Origin: Puniceicoccales bacterium
Lineage (GTDB): Bacteria; Verrucomicrobiota; Verrucomicrobiia; Opitutales; LL51
Direction of reading: 5' to 3'
DNA: 10,048 nucleotides
Assembly: GCA_031266235.1 (NCBI GenBank)
Contig: JAISBJ010000071.1
Span: forward strand, 1-10,048
This document shows, in pieces, positions 1 to 7,130 of the stretch; the first letter of the stretch is position 1, and each line of letters starts with the position of its first letter. The position numbers and the translations under genes were made by a program. The notes beneath the pieces are model-generated. The model had not been told where the DNA came from, did not search any database, and worked only from the letters and a program-made list of their open reading frames with translations.

Positions 1-1
1 G

Positions 2-1702
2 CCCTTTGATGACCCCGAACACGCCGCCATTGGCCGTGCCAACCTCAACGATTTCAACATCGCCCCCGCGACGAACTCCCTTTTCCGCAACTGCAAAACG
101 CAATCCGACGGCCAGCTCCGACTGGTCATCGCCCACGACGTCCGCCATTTTTCCAAGCATTTTTCCCAAATCGCCGCGAAAATCTGGAATCATTTGGGCG
201 GGAAAGCGATTGCCTTTGACGGCCCGCGGTCGACGCCCCAGCTCAGTTTTTCGGTGCGAAAATTCCAGGCCATCGCGGGCATCGTGATCACGGCGAGCCA
301 CAATCCGGCCCACGACAACGGCTACAAAGTTTATTTCCGGGACGGCGGACAGGTCGTCGAGCCCCACGCTTCAAAAATTATCGAAAATTTCAACCAAACG
401 TCGCTCCGAGAAGCCGTGCAGGCCCTGGAATCGATCGCCAAAAATACCCAACCGATCGCCTATTTCGACGCGGATGCCGACAAAAATTACATGGAAGAGG
501 TGCTTTCCAATCTCTTCGACGCCGATATTTTCCAGGCATCGCCGATTAGCATTATTTTTACGCCTGTGCACGGCACCGGCGACATGATCGTGGCTCCCGC
601 GCTCCAGCGGCTCGGCATTCGCGCCCATTTTGTGGCGGAACAGATGGTCCACGACCCGCGATTCCCGACGGTAAAGTCGCCTAATCCGGAGCACTTTGCG
701 GTCTTTGATCTGGCGGTAAAAAAGGCGGACGAGGTCGACGCGGAACTCCTCATCGCCACCGATCCAGACGCGGACCGCATTGCCATCGGCGTGCGCAATG
801 GGGAAGGGAAATTCGAGCAATTTACTGGCAATTTGACCGGTGCGCTGCTCGCGGAATTCCGGCTATCGCGGATGAAGGAGCTGGATTGGATTCCCGCCGA
901 AGGCTCTCCGCGCGTCGCGCTGATCAAAACCTTTGTCACGTCGCCCCTCCAGGATAAAATCGCCGCGGCCCACGGCGTCAAATGCATCAATACGCTGACG
1001 GGGTTCAAATGGATCGGCGAGAAATTGAACGACTACGAGACGACCCTCCACAGCCAACTGGCGAAACTCAACCTCCCGAAGCTGGATTACGTCAATACGC
1101 CCGCCGCAAAACGCCGCGAATTATTGCTGAAACACAGCACATTTTTAGCACTGGGCGGCGAAGAAAGTTACGGTTACCTGGCGAGTGACAATACGCGCGA
1201 CAAGGATGCCAACGGAGCGACGGTGATGATTTGCGAGATGCTCGCCACATTGAAAAAATCCGGTAAAACATTCGTCGATTTCCGCAATGAAATTTACAAA
1301 AAATACGGCTACTACGGCGAAACGCAGCTGAATATTTACTACGAGGGGGCGTCCGGCGCCGAAAAAATAAAAAATATTCTTGACTCCTACGCAAAAAATC
1401 CCCCGACTACGCTCGGCCATTTCCACGTCACCCGCATCGCGAATTTCAATGGGGAAGCCACCTTCGACGCCGACAGCAAACGCATCCCGGCACAGCATTT
1501 TTTTATGGTCGACCTCGACAACGGTTACCGCTACGCCATCCGCGGCAGTGGTACGGAGCCGAAAGTAAAATTTTACATTTTTGGACACGCTCCGGTGACG
1601 GTTTCCATCGCCGATAGCGCCCGCGAAACGACTCAAACCATGGAACCCATCAAACAACTCCTCGAAAAAGATGCCGACCTGCGCGCTTCACAAAAAATTT
1701 GA
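2..1702 (+). CDS. Phosphoglucomutase/phosphomannomutase, alpha-D-phosphohexomutase family (5' end missing)
   Basis: The protein interconverts hexose 1-phosphate and 6-phosphate in the cytoplasm, feeding glycogen, nucleotide-sugar and envelope synthesis. The frame is open from base 2, so the N-terminus lies outside the window; 566 residues are visible, and the family is usually about 550-600. Visible landmarks, numbered from the window edge, are the catalytic-serine motif TASHNP (serine about 99), the metal-binding DPDADR (254-259), the sugar-binding loop GGEESYG (385-391) and the phosphate-binding RGSGTEPK (514-521). All four landmarks of the superfamily are intact and in the usual order. The wording around the serine (GIVITASHNPAHDNGYKVY) is most like the PgcA-type phosphoglucomutases, but glucose versus mannose preference cannot be settled here. 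The gene ends with TGA and faces a convergent minus-strand gene across 134 bases with no clear terminator. Confidence 0.93.
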   Translation, partial: PFDDPEHAAIGRANLNDFNIAPATNSLFRNCKTQSDGQLRLVIAHDVRHFSKHFSQIAAKIWNHLGGKAIAFDGPRSTPQLSFSVRKFQAIAGIVITASHNPAHDNGYKVYFRDGGQVVEPHASKIIENFNQTSLREAVQALESIAKNTQPIAYFDADADKNYMEEVLSNLFDADIFQASPISIIFTPVHGTGDMIVAPALQRLGIRAHFVAEQMVHDPRFPTVKSPNPEHFAVFDLAVKKADEVDAELLIATDPDADRIAIGVRNGEGKFEQFTGNLTGALLAEFRLSRMKELDWIPAEGSPRVALIKTFVTSPLQDKIAAAHGVKCINTLTGFKWIGEKLNDYETTLHSQLAKLNLPKLDYVNTPAAKRRELLLKHSTFLALGGEESYGYLASDNTRDKDANGATVMICEMLATLKKSGKTFVDFRNEIYKKYGYYGETQLNIYYEGASGAEKIKNILDSYAKNPPTTLGHFHVTRIANFNGEATFDADSKRIPAQHFFMVDLDNGYRYAIRGSGTEPKVKFYIFGHAPVTVSIADSARETTQTMEPIKQLLEKDADLRASQKI

Positions 1703-1836
1703 GGTAACCATTTCCAAATTTAGGCGCGACATTCACCCCGCCCTCATGCCTCTAGCTTTGCCGCACTTTTAGCGATTGTCAAGCGTATTTTTGTAAAAAT
1801 TTATCATCAATTACCAAATTTTGACCTATCTCCTTC

Positions 1837-2181
1837 TCAACTTAAAAATAACGTACTTATCTGAGTACCTCCAGCTGGCACTACACTCCCATGAGGGGCC
1901 ATATAAAGCCTCAAAAAACTCGGTGGTCCCCCTGTCAGTTTTGGATCAAGAGGAAGAGAAGCTACTCCTGCTGGTAAAGCTGCATTTACCGTAACTACTG
2001 CATTATTCAAAATCGCAGGACCAATTGGAATAGAAATATCTCTCTGCACTATTCTTCCTGTGCTTACTTTTGTTTCTTGGCGAACCTTTGCTCCTACAAC
2101 AGTGCCTGCACCGCCAGCTGCATTAATTTGAACCGCCAGCTGCTGGATGAGAAGCTGTTGCTGTTGTGGGGTATAAACCCG
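1837..2181 (-). CDS. C-terminal part of a frameshifted exported protein, unknown function
   Basis: This frame is open from just after a stop at 2182-2184 to a TGA at 1837 and has no ATG. The first conventional start is a GTG at 2049, and it has no SD. The upstream residues (YTPQQQQLLIQQLAVQINAA, then a Gly/Val-rich stretch) look as protein-like as those after the GTG. I therefore read it as the continuation of the frame at 2123-2482, displaced by +1. The mature sequence is rich in Ala, Val, Pro and Gly, with low charge (for example IPIGPAILNNAVVTVNAALP and GGPPSFLRLYMAPHGSVVPAGG). That suggests beta-rich secreted or surface material, but no family is recognised. If the two frames are joined, the protein is about 214 residues. 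The alternative is a separate short gene starting at GTG 2049. Confidence 0.5.
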   Translation of the reverse strand, partial: RVYTPQQQQLLIQQLAVQINAAGGAGTVVGAKVRQETKVSTGRIVQRDISIPIGPAILNNAVVTVNAALPAGVASLPLDPKLTGGPPSFLRLYMAPHGSVVPAGGTQISTLFLS

Positions 2182-2482
2182 TTATGTCATTACCATGCGC
2201 ATTACGCCCATGCTCAAAGTGTCCCCCAACTGTCAATTCCGCTGGATCAGGATGGGCCCCCGGATTACTCCGATTCAATCCCCATATGGCCGCACTAGCA
2301 ATTTGTGCCAATTCATGATCACAATCCGATATATCATTTGCGCCCATGTTTTTACGTGCTCCCCACGTAGCAGCAGGAGCGGCAACAACACATATCGTCT
2401 CACAATAAACCAAACATAAGACAAATGCCGACATTAAAACATAAAGCCGACTTCCTAAACAAAAATTATGCTTCATCATCAT
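2123..2482 (-). CDS. Small exported protein, N-terminal part (probably frameshifted)
   Basis: The proposed start is the ATG at 2482, the first of three consecutive ATG codons, because AAGGTG lies 9 bases before it. It overlaps the end of the upstream gene (stop at 2466-2468) by 17 bases, which suggests translational coupling. The N-terminus is positive, followed by a hydrophobic stretch (LYVLMSAFVLCLVYC, then ICVVAAPAA), consistent with a signal peptide or N-terminal anchor. The mature part (GANDISDCDHELAQIASAAI, then WGLNRSNPGAHPDPAEL) matches no family I know. The frame ends at a TAA shortly after codons for TTATASHPAAGG, which overlap the Gln-rich coding of the other frame, so the last 15 or so residues are probably read in the wrong frame. 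Either the gene carries an indel, recoding occurs, or the assembly has an error. Confidence 0.55.
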   Translation of the reverse strand: MMMKHNFCLGSRLYVLMSAFVLCLVYCETICVVAAPAATWGARKNMGANDISDCDHELAQIASAAIWGLNRSNPGAHPDPAELTVGGHFEHGRNAHGNDITGLYPTTATASHPAAGGSN

Positions 2483-3110
2483 CTTCTTCTTCACCTTCCC
2501 ACCCCCATTCTCTAAGAACGTCCTCCCTGCTAGCAGTTTCTCCTATCATCTTTCCATACAATATATTAGCAAATATAATCACCTCCGAGTCTCCAACATT
2601 CTCTTCACAACCATCCTCATCTTTTTGTGGGACAACGCCCGTATACATATTATTGCTTTCTCCGGGAACCAGACTCGCTACCGAATGGATGTATGCCTTT
2701 AAAGCTTCTTTATCTTCGGGAGAAGTGTTCGGATCATCATATAATTCTTCTATGCGCTCAAGTGTCGTTCGTAACGCATCTGGAGTCGTCTCATTTACTA
2801 AATTTTCCCCATTTGACATTTTCATTCGCAATATTTTAGCAATGCGTTGATTCCTAGTGATTAGCTCCAATTCCGAATCCGATTCTTCCGGCACTGCTTC
2901 TCGGGCATCTTCGTCCTGATTGCTCTTATCCATAAATTGATGGGAAGCCGCTGCGTCCGGCGCAGAAAATCTCATATTCTTCGCATGAGACACCCCCCTC
3001 TCTGACAAAACATCGAGAGGAATAGGCTGTTCGAACGTATGCGAAGCATAACCACTACTCCCCATTAACATCCCGCCAATAACTAATTCGAGTATTTTTT
3101 TTGAATCCAT
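2466..3110 (-). CDS. Exported acidic protein of unknown function
   Basis: The protein has 214 residues from the ATG at 3110. That start is chosen because it gives a compact signal peptide: MDSKK, then hydrophobic ILELVIGGMLMG, with likely cleavage after SSGYA. An ATG nine codons upstream, at 3137, is also in frame but would put arginines and tryptophans ahead of the signal. Neither start has a convincing SD. The mature part is hydrophilic and strongly acidic, with predicted helices in the middle (ALRTTLERIEELYDD, then SPEDKEALKAYIHSVASLV). It ends in a run of Glu and Asp (EGEEEDDDEA). No catalytic motif or known domain is visible. The gene overlaps the next exported-protein gene, so the two probably form an operon. 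The region is AT-richer than the neighbouring conserved genes. Confidence 0.7.
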   Translation of the reverse strand: MDSKKILELVIGGMLMGSSGYASHTFEQPIPLDVLSERGVSHAKNMRFSAPDAAASHQFMDKSNQDEDAREAVPEESDSELELITRNQRIAKILRMKMSNGENLVNETTPDALRTTLERIEELYDDPNTSPEDKEALKAYIHSVASLVPGESNNMYTGVVPQKDEDGCEENVGDSEVIIFANILYGKMIGETASREDVLREWGWEGEEEDDDEA

Positions 3111-3270
3111 AGGCCAAAACCATCGTAATCTGACCATTTGTCAATATATTAGAGGATATTTTATCAATAAATGAACATTCTTATGTAATATTTACAAAGC
3201 GGCCTGTATTCAAAATATTCCCAATCCGAAAAGCTTTTTGCGAAAAATAATCGAAAAAATTATTTCCCTC

Positions 3271-3300
3271 TTGACATCTTTGTAAAAATAAAAAGAATAT
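3271..3300 (+). promoter_or_regulatory. Candidate sigma70-type promoter for the repeat protein-pyrH-frr run
   Basis: A perfect TTGACA at 3271-3276 is followed, after 18 bases, by a weak -10-like GAATAT at 3295-3300. The flanks are very AT-rich. The start codon of the downstream gene is at 3310, so transcription from here would begin only a few bases before the ATG. The mRNA would be nearly leaderless, which fits the absence of an SD before that ATG. The -10 match is poor, so this is tentative. Confidence 0.3.
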
Positions 3301-3309
3301 GCAGTCGCT

Positions 3310-4836
3310 ATGGATGGTAAAAACGACATCGAAAATGTAAAGCGCCCGGAGGGCGGAAAAATTGGTTCTCCGAATGATTTCCCCTTTCGCACACAGCAAA
3401 CTTCAAAGGCAGAATCTTTCTCCGCCCTACAAGAGCAAATCGAAAAGGCAAAACGGCAACATAATACGGTCGATGACCGCGTTGTAGCGGATTTTCTCGC
3501 CAAAATCGAAGGAAAATCGACGACTCGAGAGGAACTAGCCCAAGCGGCAGCCGTCGCCCAACGGTTGGCCGAACACCCGGAAGTATTATCCCCCGCAGCA
3601 CAATCGCAACTCATGGAGGCCCCACGAGCCATCGCCAATCACCGCAACGCCGACTACGCCCTCCAAGAAGAAAGTAAAGATATTGTATTAAAAGCGGCAA
3701 CAGCTATGCCCGCGCTGTCCGGCGAAGCCCAGAAAAAACTCATCGACAGGGCTACTTTGCTAGCGGCTGCCAATCGAGATCCGGACTGGAGGTTTGAGTT
3801 TTTGGAAAATGTCGCCGACAGCAGTAACCCCGATGCTATAGGCGGGAGTTTGGACGGGATTTCCGATATGGCGAAGGATTCGCTTACAAACCTTCTGGGC
3901 AAAACGGCGGACAAGTTTTCTGCGGCGAGTGCCAAGAACCAGGCGAGTTTCCAGAAAGCGGCGGTTAAAATAGCGAAAAGCATGCAATTCCCCCAAAAAT
4001 TCGATGCCGACTCCTTCCGCGAAGCGCTTGCTACCGTCCCCGAGAACATGCGCAGCGAGGAATATAAAGCACAATTGGCTGCGTTGGATCAGAATCCAGC
4101 AGCGGAAAGAAATCCGGCGCCGGAAGTACCCGTGGCGATTGTCGTCCCGGAAGAAGATCTAGACACAGAGCCCGAGCCAGAAATTCAGCCGCAGCCGCAA
4201 AATACTGCCGAAGAAAATGACGCTCAATTGGCTGCGTTGGAAGAAAATCTAGCATTGGAAAAGAATCCGGCGCCGGAAATTCCCGTGGCGATCGTCGTCC
4301 CGGAAGAAGATCTAGACGCAGAGCCAGAAATTCAGCCGCAGCCGCAAAATACTGCCGAGGAAAATGACACACAATTGGCTGCGATGGAAAAGAATTTAGC
4401 AGCGGAGAAAAATCCGGCGTCGGAAGTACCCGTGGCGATCGTCGTCCCGGAAGAAGATCTAGACGCAGAGCCCGAGCCAGAAGTTCAGCCGCAGCCGCAA
4501 AATACTGCCGAGGAAAATGACGCCCAATTGGCTGCGTTGGAAAAAAATTTAGCAGCGGAGAAAAATTTAGCATTGGATCGGAATCCAGCGCTGGAAATTC
4601 CCGTAGCGATCGTCGTCCCGGAGGAGGATCTAGACGCAGAACGCGAGCCAGAAGTCGAACCACAGCCGGAAAATTCTGCCGAAAATGTGCCTCCACAAAC
4701 AATTCTCCCCGTAGAAGGCCAGCTCCCTTACATTATCTTGGAAAACGCCAGGCCTAAAAATCCTGCGTCCCAAGCCGAAAAATTAGACGAAGATGCCGCT
4801 AATCAGGAAAATATCCTGACGGCAAAGGCGGAGTAA
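3310..4836 (+). CDS. 508-residue protein with four ~50-residue Pro/Glu-rich repeats, upstream of pyrH; unknown function
   Basis: No signal peptide or membrane segment is visible, so the protein is probably cytoplasmic. Residues 1-250 are mostly helix-forming and Ala/Glu/Lys-rich, with no recognised domain. Residues 254-460 hold four imperfect repeats starting at bases 4069, 4222, 4369 and 4522 (periods 153, 147 and 153 bases). Each runs AQLAALEKNLAAEKNPA, then PVAIVVPEEDLDAEPE, then QPQPQNTAEEND. Each repeat therefore has a charged helical part, a short hydrophobic VAIVVP strand and an acidic Pro/Gln linker. The last copy is longer and more diverged. The start is ATG 3310, which has no SD but lies just after a candidate promoter. 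The stop is 4 bases before the pyrH start, and the pyrH SD overlaps the last codons, so the two genes are very likely co-transcribed. The function is unknown; a scaffold or spacer role is only a guess. Confidence 0.8.
   Translation: MDGKNDIENVKRPEGGKIGSPNDFPFRTQQTSKAESFSALQEQIEKAKRQHNTVDDRVVADFLAKIEGKSTTREELAQAAAVAQRLAEHPEVLSPAAQSQLMEAPRAIANHRNADYALQEESKDIVLKAATAMPALSGEAQKKLIDRATLLAAANRDPDWRFEFLENVADSSNPDAIGGSLDGISDMAKDSLTNLLGKTADKFSAASAKNQASFQKAAVKIAKSMQFPQKFDADSFREALATVPENMRSEEYKAQLAALDQNPAAERNPAPEVPVAIVVPEEDLDTEPEPEIQPQPQNTAEENDAQLAALEENLALEKNPAPEIPVAIVVPEEDLDAEPEIQPQPQNTAEENDTQLAAMEKNLAAEKNPASEVPVAIVVPEEDLDAEPEPEVQPQPQNTAEENDAQLAALEKNLAAEKNLALDRNPALEIPVAIVVPEEDLDAEREPEVEPQPENSAENVPPQTILPVEGQLPYIILENARPKNPASQAEKLDEDAANQENILTAKAE
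4069..4693 (+). repeat. Four in-frame tandem coding repeats, period 147-153 bp
   Basis: Copies begin at 4069, 4222, 4369 and 4522, each with a close version of CAATTGGCTGCG. The second copy lacks two codons (one Glu-Pro pair) relative to the first and third. The fourth has an insertion of several codons and more substitutions. Period lengths are multiples of three, so the array can grow or shrink without breaking the frame. The strong DNA-level similarity suggests recent duplication or ongoing gene conversion. Confidence 0.88.
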
Positions 4837-4840
4837 AAGA

Positions 4841-5602
4841 TTGACCCGCCGCGAAAATTTGCTCTACTTCCCACGCGTGAGCGCAACTTATAGCCGAGTC
4901 GTTCTGAAAATTAGTGGCGAGTCTGTGCGGAGGAACTCCGAGGACTCAACGATAGACCACGATGCACTCGGGGCGCTGTGCAAACAAATCATTGCCATTC
5001 GCGACCTGGGAGTAGAGCTTTCCGTCGTCATCGGCGGCGGAAATATCATCCGCGGGCAGACGTACCACGGCCGCCAGTCGGGATTTATCCGCACCGACGC
5101 TGATAAAATGGGCATGCTCGCGACGGCCATCAATGCGCTGGCGCTGCGGAGTACGCTGGAATCACTCGGCGCGGAAGCGGTCGTCCAGAGTGCCGTGGCC
5201 ATCGAGGGGATCGCGGATCGCTTCTCCTTACCAGCTGCGGAAGAGGCGCTGAAATTTAAAAAAATTGTTATTTTTTGTTGCGGAACGGGCAACGCATTTT
5301 TTTCGACGGATACGGCGGCGGCGCTCCGTGCCTGCGAATTGCGGGCCGACATTTTGCTCAAGGCGACGGCGGTTGACGGCGTTTACGACCGCGACCCCAA
5401 AAATTATCCCCATGCCAAAAAATTTGATCGGTTGTCTTACGGGGAAGTGTTGGAAAAAAATTTGAACGCCATGGACCTCGCCGCGTTCGTCCTGTGCATG
5501 GAAAATAATATTCCGATCCGCATTTTTTCTGGGCTCGGGGACGGCGGAATCGCCGCTGCGGTCCGAGATCCGTCGATCGGGACTTTTATCGGAAATTTTT
5601 GA
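4841..5602 (+). CDS. pyrH: UMP kinase
   Basis: The enzyme phosphorylates UMP to UDP with ATP, in cytoplasmic pyrimidine synthesis; the bacterial form is a homohexamer of the amino-acid-kinase fold. Visible motifs, numbered from TTG 4841, are VVLKISGES (lysine 23), GGGNIIRG (65-72), DKMGMLATAIN (88-98), GTGNAFFSTDTAAALRA (148-164) and LLKATAVDGVYDRDPK. The usual GTGNPFF reads GTGNAFF here, a mild change. The TTG at 4841 is preferred because GGAG sits 7 bases upstream, overlapping the preceding stop. It adds a short N-terminal extension; a GTG at 4877 would give a more typical N-terminus but lacks an SD. The product is 253 residues; the family is about 235-245. The gene is followed by frr after one base, the classical pyrH-frr pairing. 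Confidence 0.96.
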   Translation: MTRRENLLYFPRVSATYSRVVLKISGESVRRNSEDSTIDHDALGALCKQIIAIRDLGVELSVVIGGGNIIRGQTYHGRQSGFIRTDADKMGMLATAINALALRSTLESLGAEAVVQSAVAIEGIADRFSLPAAEEALKFKKIVIFCCGTGNAFFSTDTAAALRACELRADILLKATAVDGVYDRDPKNYPHAKKFDRLSYGEVLEKNLNAMDLAAFVLCMENNIPIRIFSGLGDGGIAAAVRDPSIGTFIGNF

Positions 5603-5603
5603 C

Positions 5604-6164
5604 ATGGAAATCGAAAAATTTTCACAAGAACTCAAAGCCGCCATGGACAAGGCCATAGCTCACACCCAGGGCGAATTTTCTTCGCTCCACACGGGGAAAG
5701 CGTCGCCGGCCATGGTCGAAAACCTCGTCGCCGATACCTACGGGTCCGCCATGCGCATCCGCGAAATCGCTGCCATTACGACGCCCGACCCCCGGACGAT
5801 CCAAATCCAGCCCTGGGATAAATCCTCCGTCCAGCCCATCGAAAAAGCCATTTTGGCCGCCAATATCGGATTGACACCCGTCGCCCAAGGTACGCTGATC
5901 CGCTGCTCCATCCCCGAAATGAGTGGCGAACGCCGTAAAGAACTTGTAAAAATAGCCAACGCTATGGCCGAAGAAGGCCGCATCGCGATTCGTTCCATCC
6001 GCCGCGATACGCTGGAAATTTTCAAAAAATTGCAAAAAGATGGCGCCATCGGCGAAGATGATCTCAAGCGCATCGAAAAAGATGTCCAGAAATTGACCGA
6101 TAATGCCAACGGCGAGATCCAAAAGCTTTTTGAAGCCAAGGAGAAGGACCTCCTTCAGGTGTAA
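5604..6164 (+). CDS. frr: Ribosome recycling factor
   Basis: The 186-residue protein matches the usual RRF length of about 185. With EF-G it splits the post-termination 70S ribosome into subunits. Recognisable landmarks are LHTGKASPAMVENL near residue 30 (family RTGRASP), ITTPDPRTIQIQPWD, the IGLTPVAQGTLIRCSIPEMS segment of the hinge and domain II, ERRKELVKIA, and the long C-terminal helix IRSIRRDTLEIFKKLQKDG. The ATG follows the pyrH stop by a single base and has only a weak GGA upstream, so translation is probably coupled to pyrH. No GC-rich hairpin with a T tract follows. The downstream sequence is AT-rich with repeated TTTTTGTAAAAA-like runs. Confidence 0.97.
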   Translation: MEIEKFSQELKAAMDKAIAHTQGEFSSLHTGKASPAMVENLVADTYGSAMRIREIAAITTPDPRTIQIQPWDKSSVQPIEKAILAANIGLTPVAQGTLIRCSIPEMSGERRKELVKIANAMAEEGRIAIRSIRRDTLEIFKKLQKDGAIGEDDLKRIEKDVQKLTDNANGEIQKLFEAKEKDLLQV

Positions 6165-6231
6165 ATTTTTGTAAAAAAACTATCATTTTTCGTAAAAATA
6201 CCATCTCGGGGCTCTGCTTTGTTCGATTTCC

Positions 6232-6415
6232 AGGAGGTGAATTTTTGGAAATTTTTGCGATGGATGAATTTTTTTTGGAAAATTTTAATGGTTGGCAATT
6301 TTTGGTGAAAACAACTTCCCCGGGGCTCCGCCCCGGACCCCGCGAGGAGTCGCGGACTCCTCGACCTCTTGCTCCGCAAGATCCAGGCGGCGAAGCCGAC
6401 TGCCAGGGGGTTTAA
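6232..6415 (+). CDS. Possible 56-codon ORF with a strong Shine-Dalgarno, reading into the hairpin element
   Basis: The sequence AGGAGGTGA at 6232-6240 is the best SD match in the window. Seven bases after AGGAGG is a TTG (6245), with an in-frame ATG at 6260 five codons later; the frame ends with TAA at 6413-6415. The first 23 or so codons give MEIFAMDEFFLENFNGWQF, then LVKTT. The rest is translated from the hairpin element (PGLRPGPREESRTPRP and so on) and has no protein character. It could be a leader peptide for tadA, the remnant of a gene broken by the element, or chance. The stretch from frr to tadA (6165-6485) otherwise holds only AT-rich sequence and the hairpin element. The coordinates given include the SD. 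Confidence 0.3.
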
Positions 6416-6434
6416 GGGGGAAGGATTCCCCCTT
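6317..6434. repeat. GC-rich intergenic element: chain of five hairpins with 3-nt loops
   Basis: Five consecutive perfect inverted repeats, each with a 3-nt loop, can be read: CCGGGGC/GCCCCGG (6320-6336, loop tcc), CGAGGAGTC/GACTCCTCG (6343-6363, loop gcg), TCTTGC/GCAAGA (6367-6381, loop tcc), CGGC/GCCG (6388-6398, loop gaa) and AAGGGGGAA/TTCCCCCTT (6414-6434, loop gga). The element is far more GC-rich than its surroundings, with sharp borders to AT-rich sequence on the left. This is the look of a dispersed palindromic intergenic repeat (REP-like), but with one copy in the window its repetitive nature is inferred. It has no long T tract, so it is not a standard terminator. It lies 50 to 170 bases before the plausible tadA start. 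Confidence 0.7.
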
Positions 6435-6485
6435 CCGGGAGGCGATTCGACTTGTGATTCCGGTGTTTCGGAGTGTACTCGGGCG

Positions 6486-6983
6486 GTGGAGTATCCGTTT
6501 CAAAAATTATTTCCATCGCAGCTAAAAAAAGACGACACATTTTTCATGGCCCAGGCTTACAACGAGGCGATCGACGCCTATGGAGAAAACGAGATTCCCG
6601 TTGGCGCAGTCATCGTCTACGGGGAAGCGATCATTGGAGCGGCGCACAATCGCGTAATGGCGCTAAAGGATCCGACGGCCCATGCCGAGATACTGGCGAT
6701 TACCCAAGCGGCAAGGAAAATAAGTGATTGGCGGCTCAACGGCGCGAAACTTTACGTGACGAAGGAACCTTGTCCGATGTGTTCTGGAGCGGTGATAATG
6801 GCGCGCATCGGCGAAGTAATTTACGGATTCAGGGATCCGAAGATGGGGTGTTTAGGTGGGGCGATTTCGCTGCGAGATCTTCCGGAGGTCAACCATCGGC
6901 CGACGATAAAGGGAGACGTCCTGCGGGAGGCGTGCTACGGCCTCATGCGCCACTTTTTCGAGACGAAGCGGAAAGATTCATGA
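6486..6983 (+). CDS. tadA: tRNA adenosine(34) deaminase
   Basis: The enzyme deaminates adenosine to inosine at the wobble position of tRNA-Arg(ACG), as a zinc-dependent cytidine-deaminase-fold dimer. The zinc and catalytic motif HAEI (His66 and Glu68 from GTG 6486) and PCPMC (95-99) are both present, as are EIPVGAVIV and WRLNGAKLYVTKEPC. The start is uncertain. Homologues begin about 10-15 residues before the methionine encoded at 6546. The GTG at 6486 gives 165 residues and includes the DDTFFMAQAYNEAI helix, whereas ATG 6546 (145 residues) would cut that helix. The frame remains open back through the hairpin element to 6309, but those residues are not TadA-like. No start here has a good SD. 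The C-terminus, LMRHFFETKRKDS, is normal. Confidence 0.92.
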   Translation: MEYPFQKLFPSQLKKDDTFFMAQAYNEAIDAYGENEIPVGAVIVYGEAIIGAAHNRVMALKDPTAHAEILAITQAARKISDWRLNGAKLYVTKEPCPMCSGAVIMARIGEVIYGFRDPKMGCLGGAISLRDLPEVNHRPTIKGDVLREACYGLMRHFFETKRKDS

Positions 6984-7056
6984 AAATTTTCTAATACTTT
7001 CACGAGTCAATAATCTTGCTTTTTTAGATCAATAAAGTGGCAAAAAATAAGTTAAT

Positions 7057-7085
7057 AAAACGGCAAAACTATAAAAATTTTACCG
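7057..7085. repeat. 29-bp repeat, copy 1 (terminator-like hairpin)
   Basis: This 29-bp stretch is identical to 8428-8456. It contains CGGCAAAA and TTTTACCG separated by 9 bases, which can pair as an 8-bp stem with one wobble on the minus-strand RNA. Here the following T run on the minus strand is short and interrupted, so termination is doubtful. It lies between the end of tadA and the terminator of the next minus-strand gene, and could also act weakly on the plus strand behind tadA. Confidence 0.6.
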
Positions 7086-7130
7086 TTTATCTTTAAATAA
7101 TTCTTCAAATAATTTATCTTTTTTTCAAAC

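Noticed and set aside
1092..1657. Minus-strand open frames within the phosphohexomutase gene
   Set aside because: The plus frame carries all four family motifs in order. The antisense frames arise from its GC-rich third positions.
1703..1836. Terminator or small RNA between the convergent genes
   Set aside because: I found only short AT palindromes such as TTTTTGTAAAAA and no GC stem with a T tract.
4031..4702. Long open frame on the minus strand opposite the four-repeat region
   Set aside because: It mirrors the repeats of the plus-strand gene, gives Arg/Leu/Pro-rich repeats without protein character, and the plus strand has the coupled start, operon context and continuous frame.
5228..6139. 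Antisense open frames over pyrH and frr
   Set aside because: Both plus-strand genes are unmistakable and of full length. The antisense products resemble nothing and have no start signals.
6317..6434. Rho-independent terminator for frr
   Set aside because: The stems are GC-rich, but no T run follows any of them and the element lies more than 150 bases after the stop.
6369..6485. Longer TadA starting inside the hairpin element (TTG at 6369)
   Set aside because: The extra residues are translated from the palindromic element, have no similarity to TadA, and the TTG lies inside a hairpin stem with no SD.
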